Shown here piece after piece: positions 10,978 to 22,700 of a DNA stretch of 64,000 nucleotides (its first letter is position 1; each line of letters starts with the position of its first letter). A program made the translations under genes and the position numbers. Source of the stretch: Asterella californica (Eukaryota; Streptophyta; Marchantiopsida; Marchantiales; Aytoniaceae). The notes below the pieces were generated by a model that saw only the letters and a program-made list of their open reading frames with translations, was not told the origin of the DNA and searched no databases. The stretch is from positions 2,666,001-2,730,000 of the forward strand of contig JAYKYS010000007.1 of the NCBI GenBank assembly GCA_036924285.1. The letters run 5' to 3'.

Positions 10978-11005
10978 AAGGAAGACTCTTAGATATTCAC
11001 CCCTC

Positions 11006-11251
11006 ACTCATATGGATTATGTCAGGCTCTGCTGCAACTCTCTTGGCAGTGACCATTTGACAGTTATAGATAAAATAATATATTAATTTAATTATATTCC
11101 AATAATCGATAATTCTCAACAGGCAGATGTACTCATATGGATTATGTCTGGCTCTGCCTGCAACTTGGCAGTGACCATTTGACAGTTATAGATAAAATAA
11201 TATATTAATTTACTTATATTCCAATAATCGATAATCTCAACAGGCAGATGT
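11006..11251. repeat. tandem duplication of about 123 bp
   Basis: Unit 1 (11006-11130) and unit 2 (11131-11251) both begin ACTCATATGGATTATGTC and end AACAGGCAGATGT. They are nearly identical apart from small indels (for example CTGCTGCAACTCTC versus CTGCCTGCAAC). A recent local duplication with no coding content. Confidence 0.85.
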
Positions 11252-11305
11252 ACTAGGCAGTGGGGGAAAAATATTCATAGATTTCAGAGCACCTGATGCA
11301 TTGAA

Positions 11306-11367
11306 CTCCTCCATCGAAAGATGGAGGAGGCAAATATCTAGCCTAACCGTCCCGGCAAGAAGGTTAG
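11306..11367. repeat. hairpin pair of the dispersed family
   Basis: First hairpin: CTCCTCCATC (11306-11315), a GAAA tetraloop and GATGGAGGAG (11320-11329). Second: CTAACCG...AAGGTTAG at about 11341-11367, followed by ATAACAAATTAAAC. The same CTAACC hairpin plus ATTAAATTAAAC is seen at about 40600. Confidence 0.6.
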
Positions 11368-12605
11368 ATAACAAATTAAACTCAAAGTAAATTAATATTC
11401 GAAATAGTTACAGATTTCTGGACTTTTACTTTTAGTATCACGGTAGTATATTCATGCCTTATGGTTTATATTCTGGTTTTCCTGAGTTTTCAGATATGGA
11501 CTAACAGTTATCATTCACAAAGTCGTTTGATTAATTTCATCCACTTGGTATATAAATTTCGTTTAACACCTAGAAGTCCCCAGAAGCTCATCGAGCATGC
11601 ATATATTCATTAGTCTTGATAATGACCGAGCATTCCAAGGGTACTAGCGAGACCTTACACTTGATCCAGAGATGCATAATATAATGTAAACACAAATAAA
11701 AGGGCGCTCTTACTCGAAGATAAAGTCCTTGTTGAAGAACAAATGATATTATACATTATAAATTTATAACCAGACTCATACAAGAAGAAAGGATTGATAA
11801 CAAATTAAACTTCATGAAATTTTCCACCTTGCCAGAACATGAGGCAGGTTTGTAGGTTACAAGCCTTGACCGCCTCCTGACGGGCCACTGCCAACGAAGG
11901 CCTCACACTCGCAGTGATTGCCGCGAGAAGAAGAATAAAGTCATAAATCTTGTGCAAGGAGACGCAATGAAGCCAATACCGGACAGCAAATACAGATAAT
12001 GCCAGACTACAAATGGGAGTTTGTTTTCTCACGCGAGGAAAGGTTGGTAGTAATTTAACTTCCCTGTACTTTTACTTCACCACCAACCAACCGGGAGATG
12101 AATAACTATACACATATGCGCAATGAAACTCTTCAACAATTAATTAACTTAGTTCTCCCAAGTTCACACGTGTCGAATTTTGTTAAAAATTGCCCAAGCA
12201 TATGTCTGGTCGCTTACTCTCCTCTTCCCAGTGCTGTCTTCGCGCTTTGTACTCACGAGTGCAATCGGTGGGGTAAACATTCCTACAAACCCATGTTCCA
12301 TAAGCAGCTACTGTTATGCCGCCTGCGAGGAATAAATAAGTGAATAATATGTATGCAACATGAGCTTCTGGGAATGGTTTCTCTTGTTGTTATCGGAAAA
12401 AACAAATAATAAATAAAAACACATTTCTTATAAAGATTAAATGTTACGTGAACCAGGAAACGAAAGAAGATTTTTGTATAACCCATAAGACAAAGAAAGA
12501 TGAATGTCGTCTCGGGACTATAAGTGAAAAGGTTAGAAACAGAAAATTTAGAAATCAAAACATATTTAATTTATTACTTAATCCTTTTCAGTAAATAATA
12601 ATAAT

Positions 12606-12665
12606 AAATTAAAATACATGCATATTTCTCCTCTTTTGAACCTGGAAAAGAGTGAAAATATGCAA
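12606..12665. repeat. dispersed hairpin repeat, imperfect copy
   Basis: ATGCATATTTCTCCTCTTTT and GGAAAAGAGTGAAAATATGC flank a short loop. This is an imperfect version of the hairpins at 10939 and 16764. The preceding ~250 bp (from about 12360) also share short blocks with the copies at 16490 and 40330. Confidence 0.55.
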
Positions 12666-12775
12666 AGAAGTTAGTACATATATACAACAGTTAACAACGA
12701 CACAACAGTAAATATAAAAGACTACAAAAGTATTAAAACTCAAGATTCTCTCTTGGTGCTATCTGGAAATTCACT

Positions 12776-12935
12776 CGCACGTTATTTGATCGCACGGAAA
12801 TAACGTGCGACCAAAACGTTATGAATAAAACTAAGTTAAAAAGCACGCCCAAAACGTTATGAATATAACCAAGTTAAAAAGCACGTCCTGTAAAGTGCTT
12901 TTTAACTTGGTTTTATTCATAACGTTTTGGTCGCA
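12776..12935. repeat. compound inverted repeat, about 40-bp arms
   Basis: Three related ~40-bp segments occur. Segment A is direct at about 12807-12846 (starts GCGACCAAAACGTTATGAAT). Segment A' is direct at about 12848-12884. Segment B is inverted at about 12895-12935. B is the reverse complement of A with one mismatch, and of A' with about one over its length. A second overlapping hairpin, CGCACGTTATTT (12776-12787) with AAATAACGTGCG (12798-12809), adjoins it. A transcript could fold into alternative long stems. It looks like a miniature inverted-repeat element or foldback; no transposase is nearby. Confidence 0.8.
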
Positions 12936-13166
12936 CCCCATGGTTTATCTCCCAGTCATCGCTCCACCGTGACCTGCTCAGTGAAAGCTAAGGTCTGTGT
13001 TGTGATTATGTCTGAATACTTGAATGATATTATATCATTACTGCATCATTAGCATATTAGTTAAATTATCCTAGTGAATAGACTGAAACAATAGGGGTGA
13101 GTTATGAACTTTTCTGAAAAATTTTACATCCGCGAGAAGGAGTTACGACTTTGACCAAACCTTAGC

Positions 13167-13249
13167 AGGTGTTCCGTGCGAGCACTTCCGGAGGTATCTT
13201 TAGAAAAACGCTCGCGAGCATTTTCTTAACGATTATTCGTGGAACACCT
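13167..13249. repeat. short inverted repeat, 9-bp arms
   Basis: AGGTGTTCC (13167-13175) and GGAACACCT (13241-13249) bracket a GC-richer interior containing GCTCGCGAGC. A related GCGAGCACCTCCG stretch occurs near 16205, hinting at a small repeated element. Confidence 0.5.
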
Positions 13250-14067
13250 TCTAAGAATATTTATTTATTTATTTTTGCAGTGGAATATCTTCTACATCGA
13301 GTAATTATCCTGAGTGTGAGAACTGAAAAAAATTAATTGAAAAAAGTATGATATCTGAGTCATAAGCGCGATCCAGACTCAATCGCACTTCCATACAAAG
13401 TAATTACTGCGATATTATAGCTCTTTTTTTCTTCGCCGTTGAAGAATATTTACTTCCCAACTTTCACACCCTCTATTATTCACTACTGCATCATTCATCG
13501 GTAAAGCTACACATTATCAATCTAATGTAATAGCAGAATGATGTTACGACATCTACATCCATCATCCAAGTTACATTTAAATTATTTTAGCCGATATAAT
13601 ATTCTTGGTATTTAAATACTTTCAGTCTAATTCATAGTGGAATGATGTTACGGCAAAGTCAAATTATTTCTTCTTAAAGCATTCAATATGATTCATCGTA
13701 CATTTATATTTTTGGTGGACACTAGCTCTCAGTATGAAACGAAAATTGAAGGGTTATTATTTCTAAGCAGGCGAATGTCAGTTTGATGTCTTTCAACCCT
13801 TCCGAGAGATTCCATGAACTTTGGGTATGCAAGAACAAATTGACGGAAACCCAATTATGTCACCATCATCACAGCTAGAGCGTTAGGATGGAGGATAGTC
13901 CATGCAACCTTTCACTTCTAGAAAGTTCCAGCTTTTATTGTTTGTACTCGTGCTTATAGTTTTTGTCATGGAATAATTCAAAACCAAACGACAAGCCTCG
14001 TCTCCCAATCATTTCCTCCTTTTCAGGCTTCCAGTCTACAGGGATGCATATTTCATTCCTTCAGGAA

Positions 14068-14120
14068 AACATGCATATTTCACCCTCTTCCAAGTTAGGA
14101 AGAGAGGGGGAATATTCACT
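14068..14120. repeat. dispersed hairpin repeat copy
   Basis: ATGCATATTTCACCCTCTTCC, a short loop, then GGAAGAGAGGGGGAATATTC. It shares the CCCTCTTCC stem with the copy at 16764. Confidence 0.55.
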
Positions 14121-14514
14121 TCCTTTAGTTTATATTCTAACATTTTCTCTTGGAGAGATTAGGCTATATATTTAAAATAGTGAAATTGAAAATGTTTTTA
14201 CTCGTTGAATTCACAAGTCATTATATCAAGAAAAGCTTTAGTCTACTTGATTTGCTTATGAGTTTTTTGACTGCAGAGACTATGTGTAATCAAGTTAACC
14301 AATTCATGTTAGAATTTATAATTTTAATAATTTAAATTTAGAAAACTTTATCACTCTCGAAAATGTATTTTCAAATCCAGTAGAGCATCACTCTTCCTAG
14401 CATGTCTGCTCTTTATTCTATGTACCTAATATATTTTTCACTCAAAGTTTTTGAAGCAAGTTGCAAATCAATTGTTCATGATAATTTTGTGTGCTGTCTA
14501 AACGTTTATTTTCT

Positions 14515-14580
14515 TCTTCTCTTCGGAAAGAAGTGCATTTTCCATGCATATATTCACTTCTTCCGAGATGAAAGAGGCAA
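14515..14580. repeat. dispersed hairpin repeat copy, rearranged
   Basis: TCTTCGGAAAGAAGTGC and GCATATATTCACTTCTTCCGA form an imperfect inverted repeat. It is followed by TTTATTGCATAACCCTTCTTGC, the CTAACCCTTCTTGC block of other copies. Confidence 0.45.
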
Positions 14581-16310
14581 GCGTGCTCGTTAATTTATTG
14601 CATAACCCTTCTTGCAAAAATATCAACAAATTACTACTTTGATATAACTTTTGATTTTATTTGAGGATACACTCCTCGAATTATAGTTTTCAAAGCATGT
14701 TTTTGTGTGCTATCTTATGGGTTATGTTCGGAGAACTGTTCTTTTTATATTCTATTAAGATTTAACAATTACCATAACTATAAAATATTCATATTATCTT
14801 ATCGAGACTTCTCATTCTCAACACTTACATATTTCCTAACAACACACAGCAGAAGAAATGTTTCTCGTGTACGGACCAAGTCAAACTCCTTGTCAATTTC
14901 TTGCCTGTTTCATTGCTTGTCCTCTTCCCTCCCTCTTGCCAACAGTTTATGTTGCATGCACATTATTATTCATTCATTCACTCAGAACTTCGCTTTCGCC
15001 CACACTATCTTCCAAAACCAGTGCTTGCTTTGGCTTTGTGTGCATGCTGGATACCGATACATGGAGCGATTCAATCCTCCTTCTTTCTGCTTTTTGAGTT
15101 CTCATCCATTTCAGCACTGTTCCATATCTCGTGGTGACCTTGGCTAACCGCATGAGAAACTCGGGGGACATGGCAAGCACTAGACTGTGCAAAATAACTC
15201 AGACTGAGAAATATCTGAGAGTGACCAGAGAAAAGATGTAGACTGTTCTGGTAGTGAAGGACAGAATAACCTCCGGAACAAAAAGCTTGGGAGGAGATGA
15301 TTCCTTTGTTCCTTTATATGTTCCCGTTACATAACGCAACATAAACAGATATAAACGAAAAAGAAAACAGAAAAAGGAAAAAGAGAGGAACATAAACGAG
15401 TAAGTGGTTTTCTAAAAGAGGTAGGTTTGGAGGTCCCGATTCCACTAGGTATTTTGATCGCCGTTATCGAGCATCCTTTGGAATTAACATTTCGATTGGT
15501 GAATAAATTCCAGCCTCATAGATCTGTGAATAGAAACTGAAAGAACCCTGCCCAGAGACAGACATGCCTTTATCATGGTATCATACTAGTAAATAATAAG
15601 GAAATAAAGAAAGATTGGAGATTCTACTAAGTAAGGGCAATACCTACTTTGACCTTTAGAATACTTCATCTATGGACTTTGGCAAGTGAAAAGTATGATT
15701 GTATGATAATGAGAGTCTAGTGGGTATATTTTTTGTATGATAATATGTGTGTCAAAGCTAAAAAAAGAATTTTTGTAAGATACAAGAGCAAAACAGCCGT
15801 AGCTTATTGAAGGGAAACTTTGTCTAGAGCCTTGTATCGCTTAAAGTGGTGTCTTTTATGTTTAAAGATGGATACTTCGAGGACACTCCAAGAAGAGAGA
15901 GCGAGTAGACAAAGAAGTAAAATATGAATAAGATGAGAGATGCTTGCCTCTTCATGTATATATAGTGAGGGTGAGTACAAAAAAAATCGTAATGATGGGT
16001 TAGCCCTCTAATTATTTGTAACTACCTTAACCACTCCGACTAATGTTAGCCGGTGATCTACTAGAGCTTGAGACTATATCCAATATTTAATTTTTGATAT
16101 TTTGATGATTATAATAAATTCTCTGAATAATAACTTACTTACGACTGAAACTCACGTATGATTTGAACAAAATGCTAATTAGAGACGTCTAGGACGTTTC
16201 ATGCGAGCACCTCCGAAAGCGCATGCAGGAAATGTCCACGGCGTCTTGGACGTACTCGTAACACTCGTCCGTGGATGGAAAATCTTTCTCGAAGGTTACA
16301 ACTTTCAAAT

Positions 16311-16950
16311 GCACTAATACATCATTTGTAGCTAAATTATATACTCGTAGTTTTCTACTTAGGCATACTAATGGAATGCGAGCCTATATGCATAGCAGTG
16401 GCGGTTCCGGCCAGTGAGCAGCAACGGACAAACGGAAAAACCGGGATGTAAATATACATCCCTCGATGAACTCTGGGAACTTTGAGAACTCTGTTCGTTT
16501 AGTGTTATCCAGAAAATATATAAGTATTAAGTGAAAAAAATATATTAAGTAAATATAAAAATTAAAAATTGTATAAACATTATATGTTAGCCCATGCCTG
16601 GAAACACGGAGAAGCCAAGAGAAAACCAATAAGTAATGCCTCTGCTCTCGCGCTTCAGAAGATACAAGACCGGAGAACTGTACTGACAATTACATTAATG
16701 AAACGTGAAAAGTTTAATTTATATCTAACCCTTCCTACAAAAAAAATTAAGTAATTAAATGATTATTCCCCCTCTTCCGAACTTGGAAGAGGGTGAATAT
16801 GCATGCTTATCATCCTGGTTACCAGTAATGGAATGCGAGCCTAAGAACGAAGGTTCCAGGTTTGACACGCCCTAATACATCATTTGTAGCTAGATTATAT
16901 ACTCGTGGTTTTCTACTTAGGCATACTAATTGAATGCGAGCCTAAGAACG
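16311..16950. repeat. tandem flank duplication containing the insertion
   Basis: The unit CTAATACATCATTTGTAGCT ... GAATGCGAGCCTAAGAACGA occurs twice (from about 16315 and from about 16871). The first is split by the 439-bp insert. The copies differ by a few substitutions (for example AAATTATA versus AGATTATA). Confidence 0.75.
16387..16825. mobile_element. 439-bp insertion with 18-bp target duplication
   Basis: Both edges carry TAATGGAATGCGAGCCTA (16369-16386 and 16826-16843), an exact 18-bp duplication. A third, uninterrupted version with one difference occurs at about 16926-16943 in a tandem copy of the flank, showing an empty site. The insert contains AT-rich sequence, a CTAACCCTTCC block and a hairpin (CCCTCTTCC / GGAAGAGGG, about 16771-16794), ending near GAATATGCATGC. 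A related copy lies at about 40330-40690. The duplication length suggests a non-LTR (LINE-mobilised) mechanism. No coding region, and no clear polymerase III boxes or poly(A) tail, were seen. Confidence 0.7.
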
Positions 16951-18649
16951 AAGGAATTCTATAGCTTCCCGTTATCTCCATTACCGTTGTTTCTTTGCTT
17001 TAGCTGGTTTGAATGTGTCACTGGTTGTGTAACTTGCGTGAAAAGCAGAACAGCATAGTTCCCGCTCTTTCTGCTATGAGAATTACTATTTTACCGCCGG
17101 TGAAAGTTGAATTGCGACCATGCACGAAGGGGAGAACCATGCAAAGTTACGTCGTTATTCCCCGGAACTGTATAGTGTGGCTTGTACTTTACCCACCAGC
17201 AGTTACTCCGTAGATGCGATGCAATAACCGTACCATAGTTTCAGCAGATTCCCTTTCCCAGGTCGGATATCGTAGGTAAGTTCCGTCCCTGAGCTTTGCC
17301 TTGTTCTTTGACTCTGGACGACGGACATACTCTGCTCCGGTTTTCTAGGATAAAAATTCTATCTTTCTAATAATATTTCCTATACAGTCAGCTTCTCATT
17401 ATTTAATGAGATGTATTTTCCTAGAGAAGTAAGGGACACATCATGCTCTTCCACGTCGGGGCTGTTCACGTGTAAAAAGTCTTTTGGGTTATACGATATC
17501 TACCAAGGAAGGTGATGTGGAGCCACATCAGGTTATGGATCATTTGGTATCAAATAACATATTATATTCATGGAGCATATATATTCAGAAGTTTGCCCGG
17601 TTCTAAGCTTCAATCTGAGGATATTTGCTGGCAATACTTTCTTTTCACTATTTAGAAGCATAGTAGAGGAAGGAAAAACATTATAAAACAATAGCTCTCA
17701 TTTTCCGGATCAATTACTTAGAGTTTTGGTTAATTATAATATTATAAGTTTCGCTTTACTGGGCCTTTGACTGCTGTATCATCTATAGTGATAATAATAC
17801 ATAATTTCTCATGTCCTTCATCTGAACTGGAAAACTGAGGTTTCTGAACAACGAGTCATAAATAGTTTGCACCTGGTATCTGCTGAGGTCTATGACAACA
17901 TAAAATACGGGGAAACTGTGAAATGTCAATCACTAATTACCGAAATTATTTCACATGATCTCTGATGTTCAATATAAATTCTTAAAGTCTCTCAACCCGA
18001 GCGTCGAAGACATAGGTGTCGCCTGAATGAACATAATTAATTTGATGGGCGATACTATAACAATGCAAGTTTTGAAAAGTGGAGACTGCAGAATAGCAGC
18101 GAACCCCATACTACATGAATGTATAAGACGGGAGCCAGGCTCTGTAATATCCTCCGGTATTTTTTACCTGCTAACTGTAGAAGGAAGGACTGTGACTGTA
18201 ATACAAATCATTTTCCATATCAAGTAACGAAAGGATAACAGCGCAGTTCTTGTGAGTGCACGAGGACGTTTCGGACCTACGGAGTAGCACGCAGAAGACA
18301 AGTACCGCCCGCCGCCGTCCGTTGAACAATGATCGATAACGCATGGAGAGACAACTTCAACAGGAAGCAGGAGGTTGACCACTGACCTTCCACCGTCTGC
18401 GTTGCGACCCGAAGGGCAACCGGAGAAAAGGAGTAACCATGTGAATGGAAGGGCCGACGCCGCCCCAGCGAGCCGGACGGAGGATCTGCTTGCTGCAAGA
18501 CACGAGGCAGGCCAAGCCGAGCCTTACAAGCGGTGCTTCTCCTCTGTTTTCTTACCCTACCGTAGGACCGAGTTCACTCAAGGAAGGAAGTAAGTGAGAC
18601 TGTAGGGCCGCGGAATGTTGTTGCTTTTGTCTTGAAGGAGGAGACGTCG

Positions 18650-19744
18650 GGGAAGGTGAGAGAGAGAGAGAGAACGCAGCGGAGAACGTTTCGAAGCAAA
18701 GCGGAAATTTGAGTGTCAGGCCCTAGCGGTACGGAGAAAGACAAGAAGCAGAGGAAGAAGAAGAGGAAGAAAAAGCAAAAGAGAACAAGAGAGAGGGTTG
18801 AAAATCAAGGGTACATACAAGTGCATTGATCCCTCTTTTCTTCGTGTTTGTGAGTCTGCGTGAGCCGAGGAGCGAGTTTCAAGCTTCCCTCCTCTTCTGT
18901 CCTCCCCCTCCATTTTCATTGTCCTTCCGTCTCGTCTCGTCTCGTCTGTCACCTCCCTATTGACCGACGACGACGTCGACCCGCATTCTGCTGCCCTGCC
19001 CTGCCCTGCCCCGTCCTTCCGTCCCTTCCTCTCTCCCTCCCTCCGTCACTTCTTCTCCTCTGGTCGTCGGCCTCCTCCAGCGAAGTAGATCATGGAACTG
19101 TCGCTAGAATTGGTCCATTGATCAAATCATTGACAGCATTGTCGAGGTTTAGTGTGCTTGATAGCGAGACAACTCTCTCTCCCTCTCTCTCTCTGGGTGT
19201 CTGTCCCGGAAACCGGATGCGTTTCTCGCTGTTCTTACGGTAGTACTGCCTTTGAGCAGGAGAAAGGAAGGGAAAGGAGGAAGTGGGAGCCAGGCTTTGC
19301 GCTGAAGATAGGAAGGGCGACGCCCGTATCGGTGTGGATGTTGTTGTAGGCGTTCGCTAAGTTTCGCGCGTCGTGGTGTTTCCAGTACGGGTGCGCGCTC
19401 CTCTTTACTTTTGTGATGTAATGCTTCCCTTGCATGTGTGCGATTGCGTTTCTTCTGTTGGCGCCGGAACCATCTTTGGGCGGTATATGTGACGGTTTCG
19501 TACGAAGGGAGCTGATGATCAGGTTCTTGCGCTTGTGTGGCGAAAAGCTTAACGGACGGGATGGATTATCCCTTGTCATTGAATCCCCAGCTCTAATCTT
19601 TGAACGAGGCTAATGATTCACCATCAACGATGTTGTTTGTTTGAATTTGGCAGTGGCAGATCGTCCGTAAAAGCAATGCGTGAAGATCTTGGAGGAGCTG
19701 GGGATTCCTTGCCTTGATTGGCTGTTAATCTTGGTTTATCTACT
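18650..19744 (+). promoter_or_regulatory. promoter and pyrimidine-rich leader of MOR1
   Basis: From about 18650 the base composition shifts from AT-rich to GA/CT-rich: a GAGAGAGA run near 18660, TCTCG repeats near 18930, CTGCC repeats near 18983 and CTCTCTCC runs near 19175. Such tracts are common at plant promoters and 5' leaders. TTTGTTTGAATTTGGCAG (about 19636-19653) looks like a 3' splice site, so an intron in the untranslated leader is possible; I could not fix its donor. No clear TATA box was found. Frames on both strands here overlap each other and are not supported. Confidence 0.55.
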
Positions 19745-22700
19745 ATGTCTGAAGATGAAAAACTACTCAAGGAATGTAAGAAGCTGTCATGGGAGGACAG
19801 GTTGGCACACAAGAATTGGAAGGTTAGAGTGGACGCCAATACCGACATCGCTGCGCTTTGCGAGGGGATCAGCGATCCGAAGGATCCTAAGCTAAAAGAC
19901 TTTGGTCCGCTATTTAAGAAGGCGGTTGCTGACGCAAATGCGCCGGCGCAAGAGAAGGCGCTTGACGCCTTGATTTCTTATCTGAGAGTAGTCGATGCAG
20001 ATTTTGGCAGGTACGGGAAGGAGATATGTGACTCCGTTGTAGTTAAATGCCTTACTGGTCGGTCGAAGACCATTGAGAAGGCACAGATGGTGCTTCTTCT
20101 GTGGGTGGAGCTGGAGGCGACAGAGGCCTTCCTTGACTCGATGGAGAAAGCGGTAAAAAACAAGGTAGCTAAGGCCGTCGTGCCTGCTATCGATGTGATG
20201 TATCAAGCCGTCAGTCAATTTGGGACGAAGGTCGTCCCTCCGAAGAGAATTTTGAAAATGCTCCCTGAGCTTTTCGATCATCAGGACCAGAATGTGAGGG
20301 CATCTGCCAAAGGACTGACAATTGAGCTGTGCCGCTGGATTAGTAAGGATACTGTCAAATCCATACTTTTTGAGAAGATGCGAGAAACCATGAAGAAGGA
20401 GCTTGAAGCCGAGGTGGATATGGTCACGGGACTTGCTAAGCCTGTGCGGAAGATCAGATCAGAGCAACGAAAGGAGATTGAAGAAGAGGCAGAAGTGGTG
20501 GTGGCTGATCCGGCGTCGGTGGATGATACTTTAGTCATCGGCAATCAGGAGACTGATGATTACGAGTTCATGGACCCTGTGGACGTGTTGGGACCTCTAG
20601 GGAAGACTACGTTTTGGGAAGGTGTGAAAGCAACCAAATGGTCGGAAAGGAGGGATGCTGTTGCTGAACTCACCAAACTAGCATCTGCCAGAAGACTGGC
20701 CGTGGGCGACTATGTGGAAGTGTCTCGAATCTTGAAGAAACTTATAACAGATGTAAACCTGGCTGTAGCAGTGGAGGCAGTTCAAGCAGCCGGCAACCTA
20801 GCTAAGGGTCTACGCAAGGATTACAGTGGGGGCTCGCGGCTTCTGCTACCTCTTCTATTGGAGAGGTTCAAGGAGAAGAAGGCAGCCATGGTTGATGCAG
20901 TCATGGAAACTGTGAAAGCCATGCACAAGAGTGGTTGTTTCGGGCTTGTTGATGTAATCGAGGAGGTGAAAGTTGCTACCAAGAACAAGGTGCCATCAGT
21001 TAGATGCTCATGTCTGCAGTGGGTGACTTACTGCATTGAAACAAACAACAAAGCTACTGTTATGAAGGTGTATAAGGAGTACGTCCCAATCCTGCAGGAG
21101 TGTCTCACTGATGGTACCGCGGACGTTAGAAACGCCGCATTTGAGGGGATCATTGCCCTGGTGAAGCTAATTGGAATGAAGCCCCTTGAGAAGTCGTTGG
21201 AGAAGCTGGATGAGGTTAGGAAGAAGAAACTCACCGACTTGATGAGCACTGAACAACCGAGTAGCGTACCAGGTGCCGCTCCGCCGAAACAGCCTTCTGG
21301 TGGACTTCATTCAGGTGAGTCGACGCCTATGGTAGGTGGATCTGCCAAAGACCTTTTGTCAAATAAGAGGCCGGGTCAACCATCGCTGAAGAAGCCCCCA
21401 GCAAAGGAGAACCCAAGCACGACAAAGAAGGCTAACGGCGGGACCAGCTCTGGAGCAGCTAAAGGTCCTGGTCGTGTAGACAAAGCAGACGAGTTGGAAG
21501 GTGGGGATGTATCACCAGAGGATTTAGAATCCCGGATTGAGGGACAATTTGGAGGGGATATTGTAGCAAACCTCAAAAGCAGTAAGTGGCAGGAAAGGGT
21601 TGAAGGACTAAATACCTTGCAGAAGAAGGTGGAAGAGTTGACGGAGCTGGATTCTTTGACAGAGACGCTAGTTCGGTTTCTGTGTGTGCTGCCTGGCTGG
21701 GGCGAGAAGATTTTCCAGGTTATGCAGAGGAACATAGACCTCGTTAGCTTCTTAGCGGAGAAATCTAACAAATTCTCGAAGAGATGTGTTGCGCTTTGCC
21801 TTGTTCCAGTGGCAGAAAAGATGGTTGATATCAAATGTCGCCTACAAGCAACAAGGTGCCTTACTGCTTTCTGTGAAGCGGTTGAGCCTACATTCGTTGT
21901 CAACAGGCTTTTAGCATTCTGGAAAGATCATAAGAATCCAAAGGTGTTGCAAGATAGCATTCCTTGGTTGCTGACAAGCATGGAGGACTTTGGAGTTGGC
22001 CTTTTCCCGGTTAAGGAGTTGATAGCTTTCTGCAAGGATATGCTGAACCATCTGACAGCTCCCGGCCCCAAGGGTGCTGTAGTGAAGTTGGTGGGCGCGC
22101 TGCATAAGTGGTGTGGGCCAGATATTAAAAACTACTTCTCCGATCTTAAGAATGCGCAGCTACAGCAGAGTGTGATGGCAGAATTTGAGAAGAATCCTTA
22201 CACAGGTGAAGAGATTCCTCCCAAAAAGGCGACAAGGGCAGTTACGAGTGTAGCTGGCGGCGGCGGAGCAGAGAGTCTCCCAAGGGAGGACATCAGTGGG
22301 AAGGTTACTGCGGCGATACTGAAAAACTTCACTAGTGCCGACTGGAAGGTGCGTCAAGAAGCAATCGAAGCGGTCAACACTATCCTGCAGGAGGCAAATA
22401 TGCGGATTCAGGCGAATGGAGCAGGTGAACTCATAGGAGCCTTGAAGGGTCGCTTGGGTGACTCCAACAAGAATCTTGTGATCATGACTTTGGCAACACT
22501 TGGGAAGGTTGCTCAGGCAATGGGAGCAGGGTTTGAAAAGAGTTTCAAAGTTATTCATACAGATGTACTGAAATGTCTTGGTGATAACAAAAAGATGATG
22601 AGGGAGGCTGCAGTGAAGACCCTGGACGCGTGGCTGGTCGTACTGCAGATGAGTAAAATGCTGTCTTCCTTGACTCCAGCTCTACTGGATACGAAGCTTT

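Larger units (their letters stand above)
10441..18649. other. AT-rich gene-poor region with many hairpin repeats
   Basis: No protein of recognisable family was found on either strand. Frames of 60-146 codons (for example 14707-15147 plus, 16384-16689 minus) are overlapping and low-complexity, and I do not regard them as genes. The region instead holds tandem duplications, long inverted repeats and a dispersed hairpin family, listed separately. A TATATATAG with flanking sequence near 15955 could be an old LTR promoter, but no LTR ends were found. Confidence 0.6.

Noticed and set aside
14707..15192. Several overlapping frames up to 146 codons
   Set aside because: Four frames on both strands overlap in the same stretch, composition is low-complexity Ser/Phe/Leu, and there is no domain or splice-site context.
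19718..19744. Nine-residue N-terminal extension of MOR1
   Set aside because: The extended frame begins with TTG, and the conserved plant N terminus starts at the ATG at 19745.
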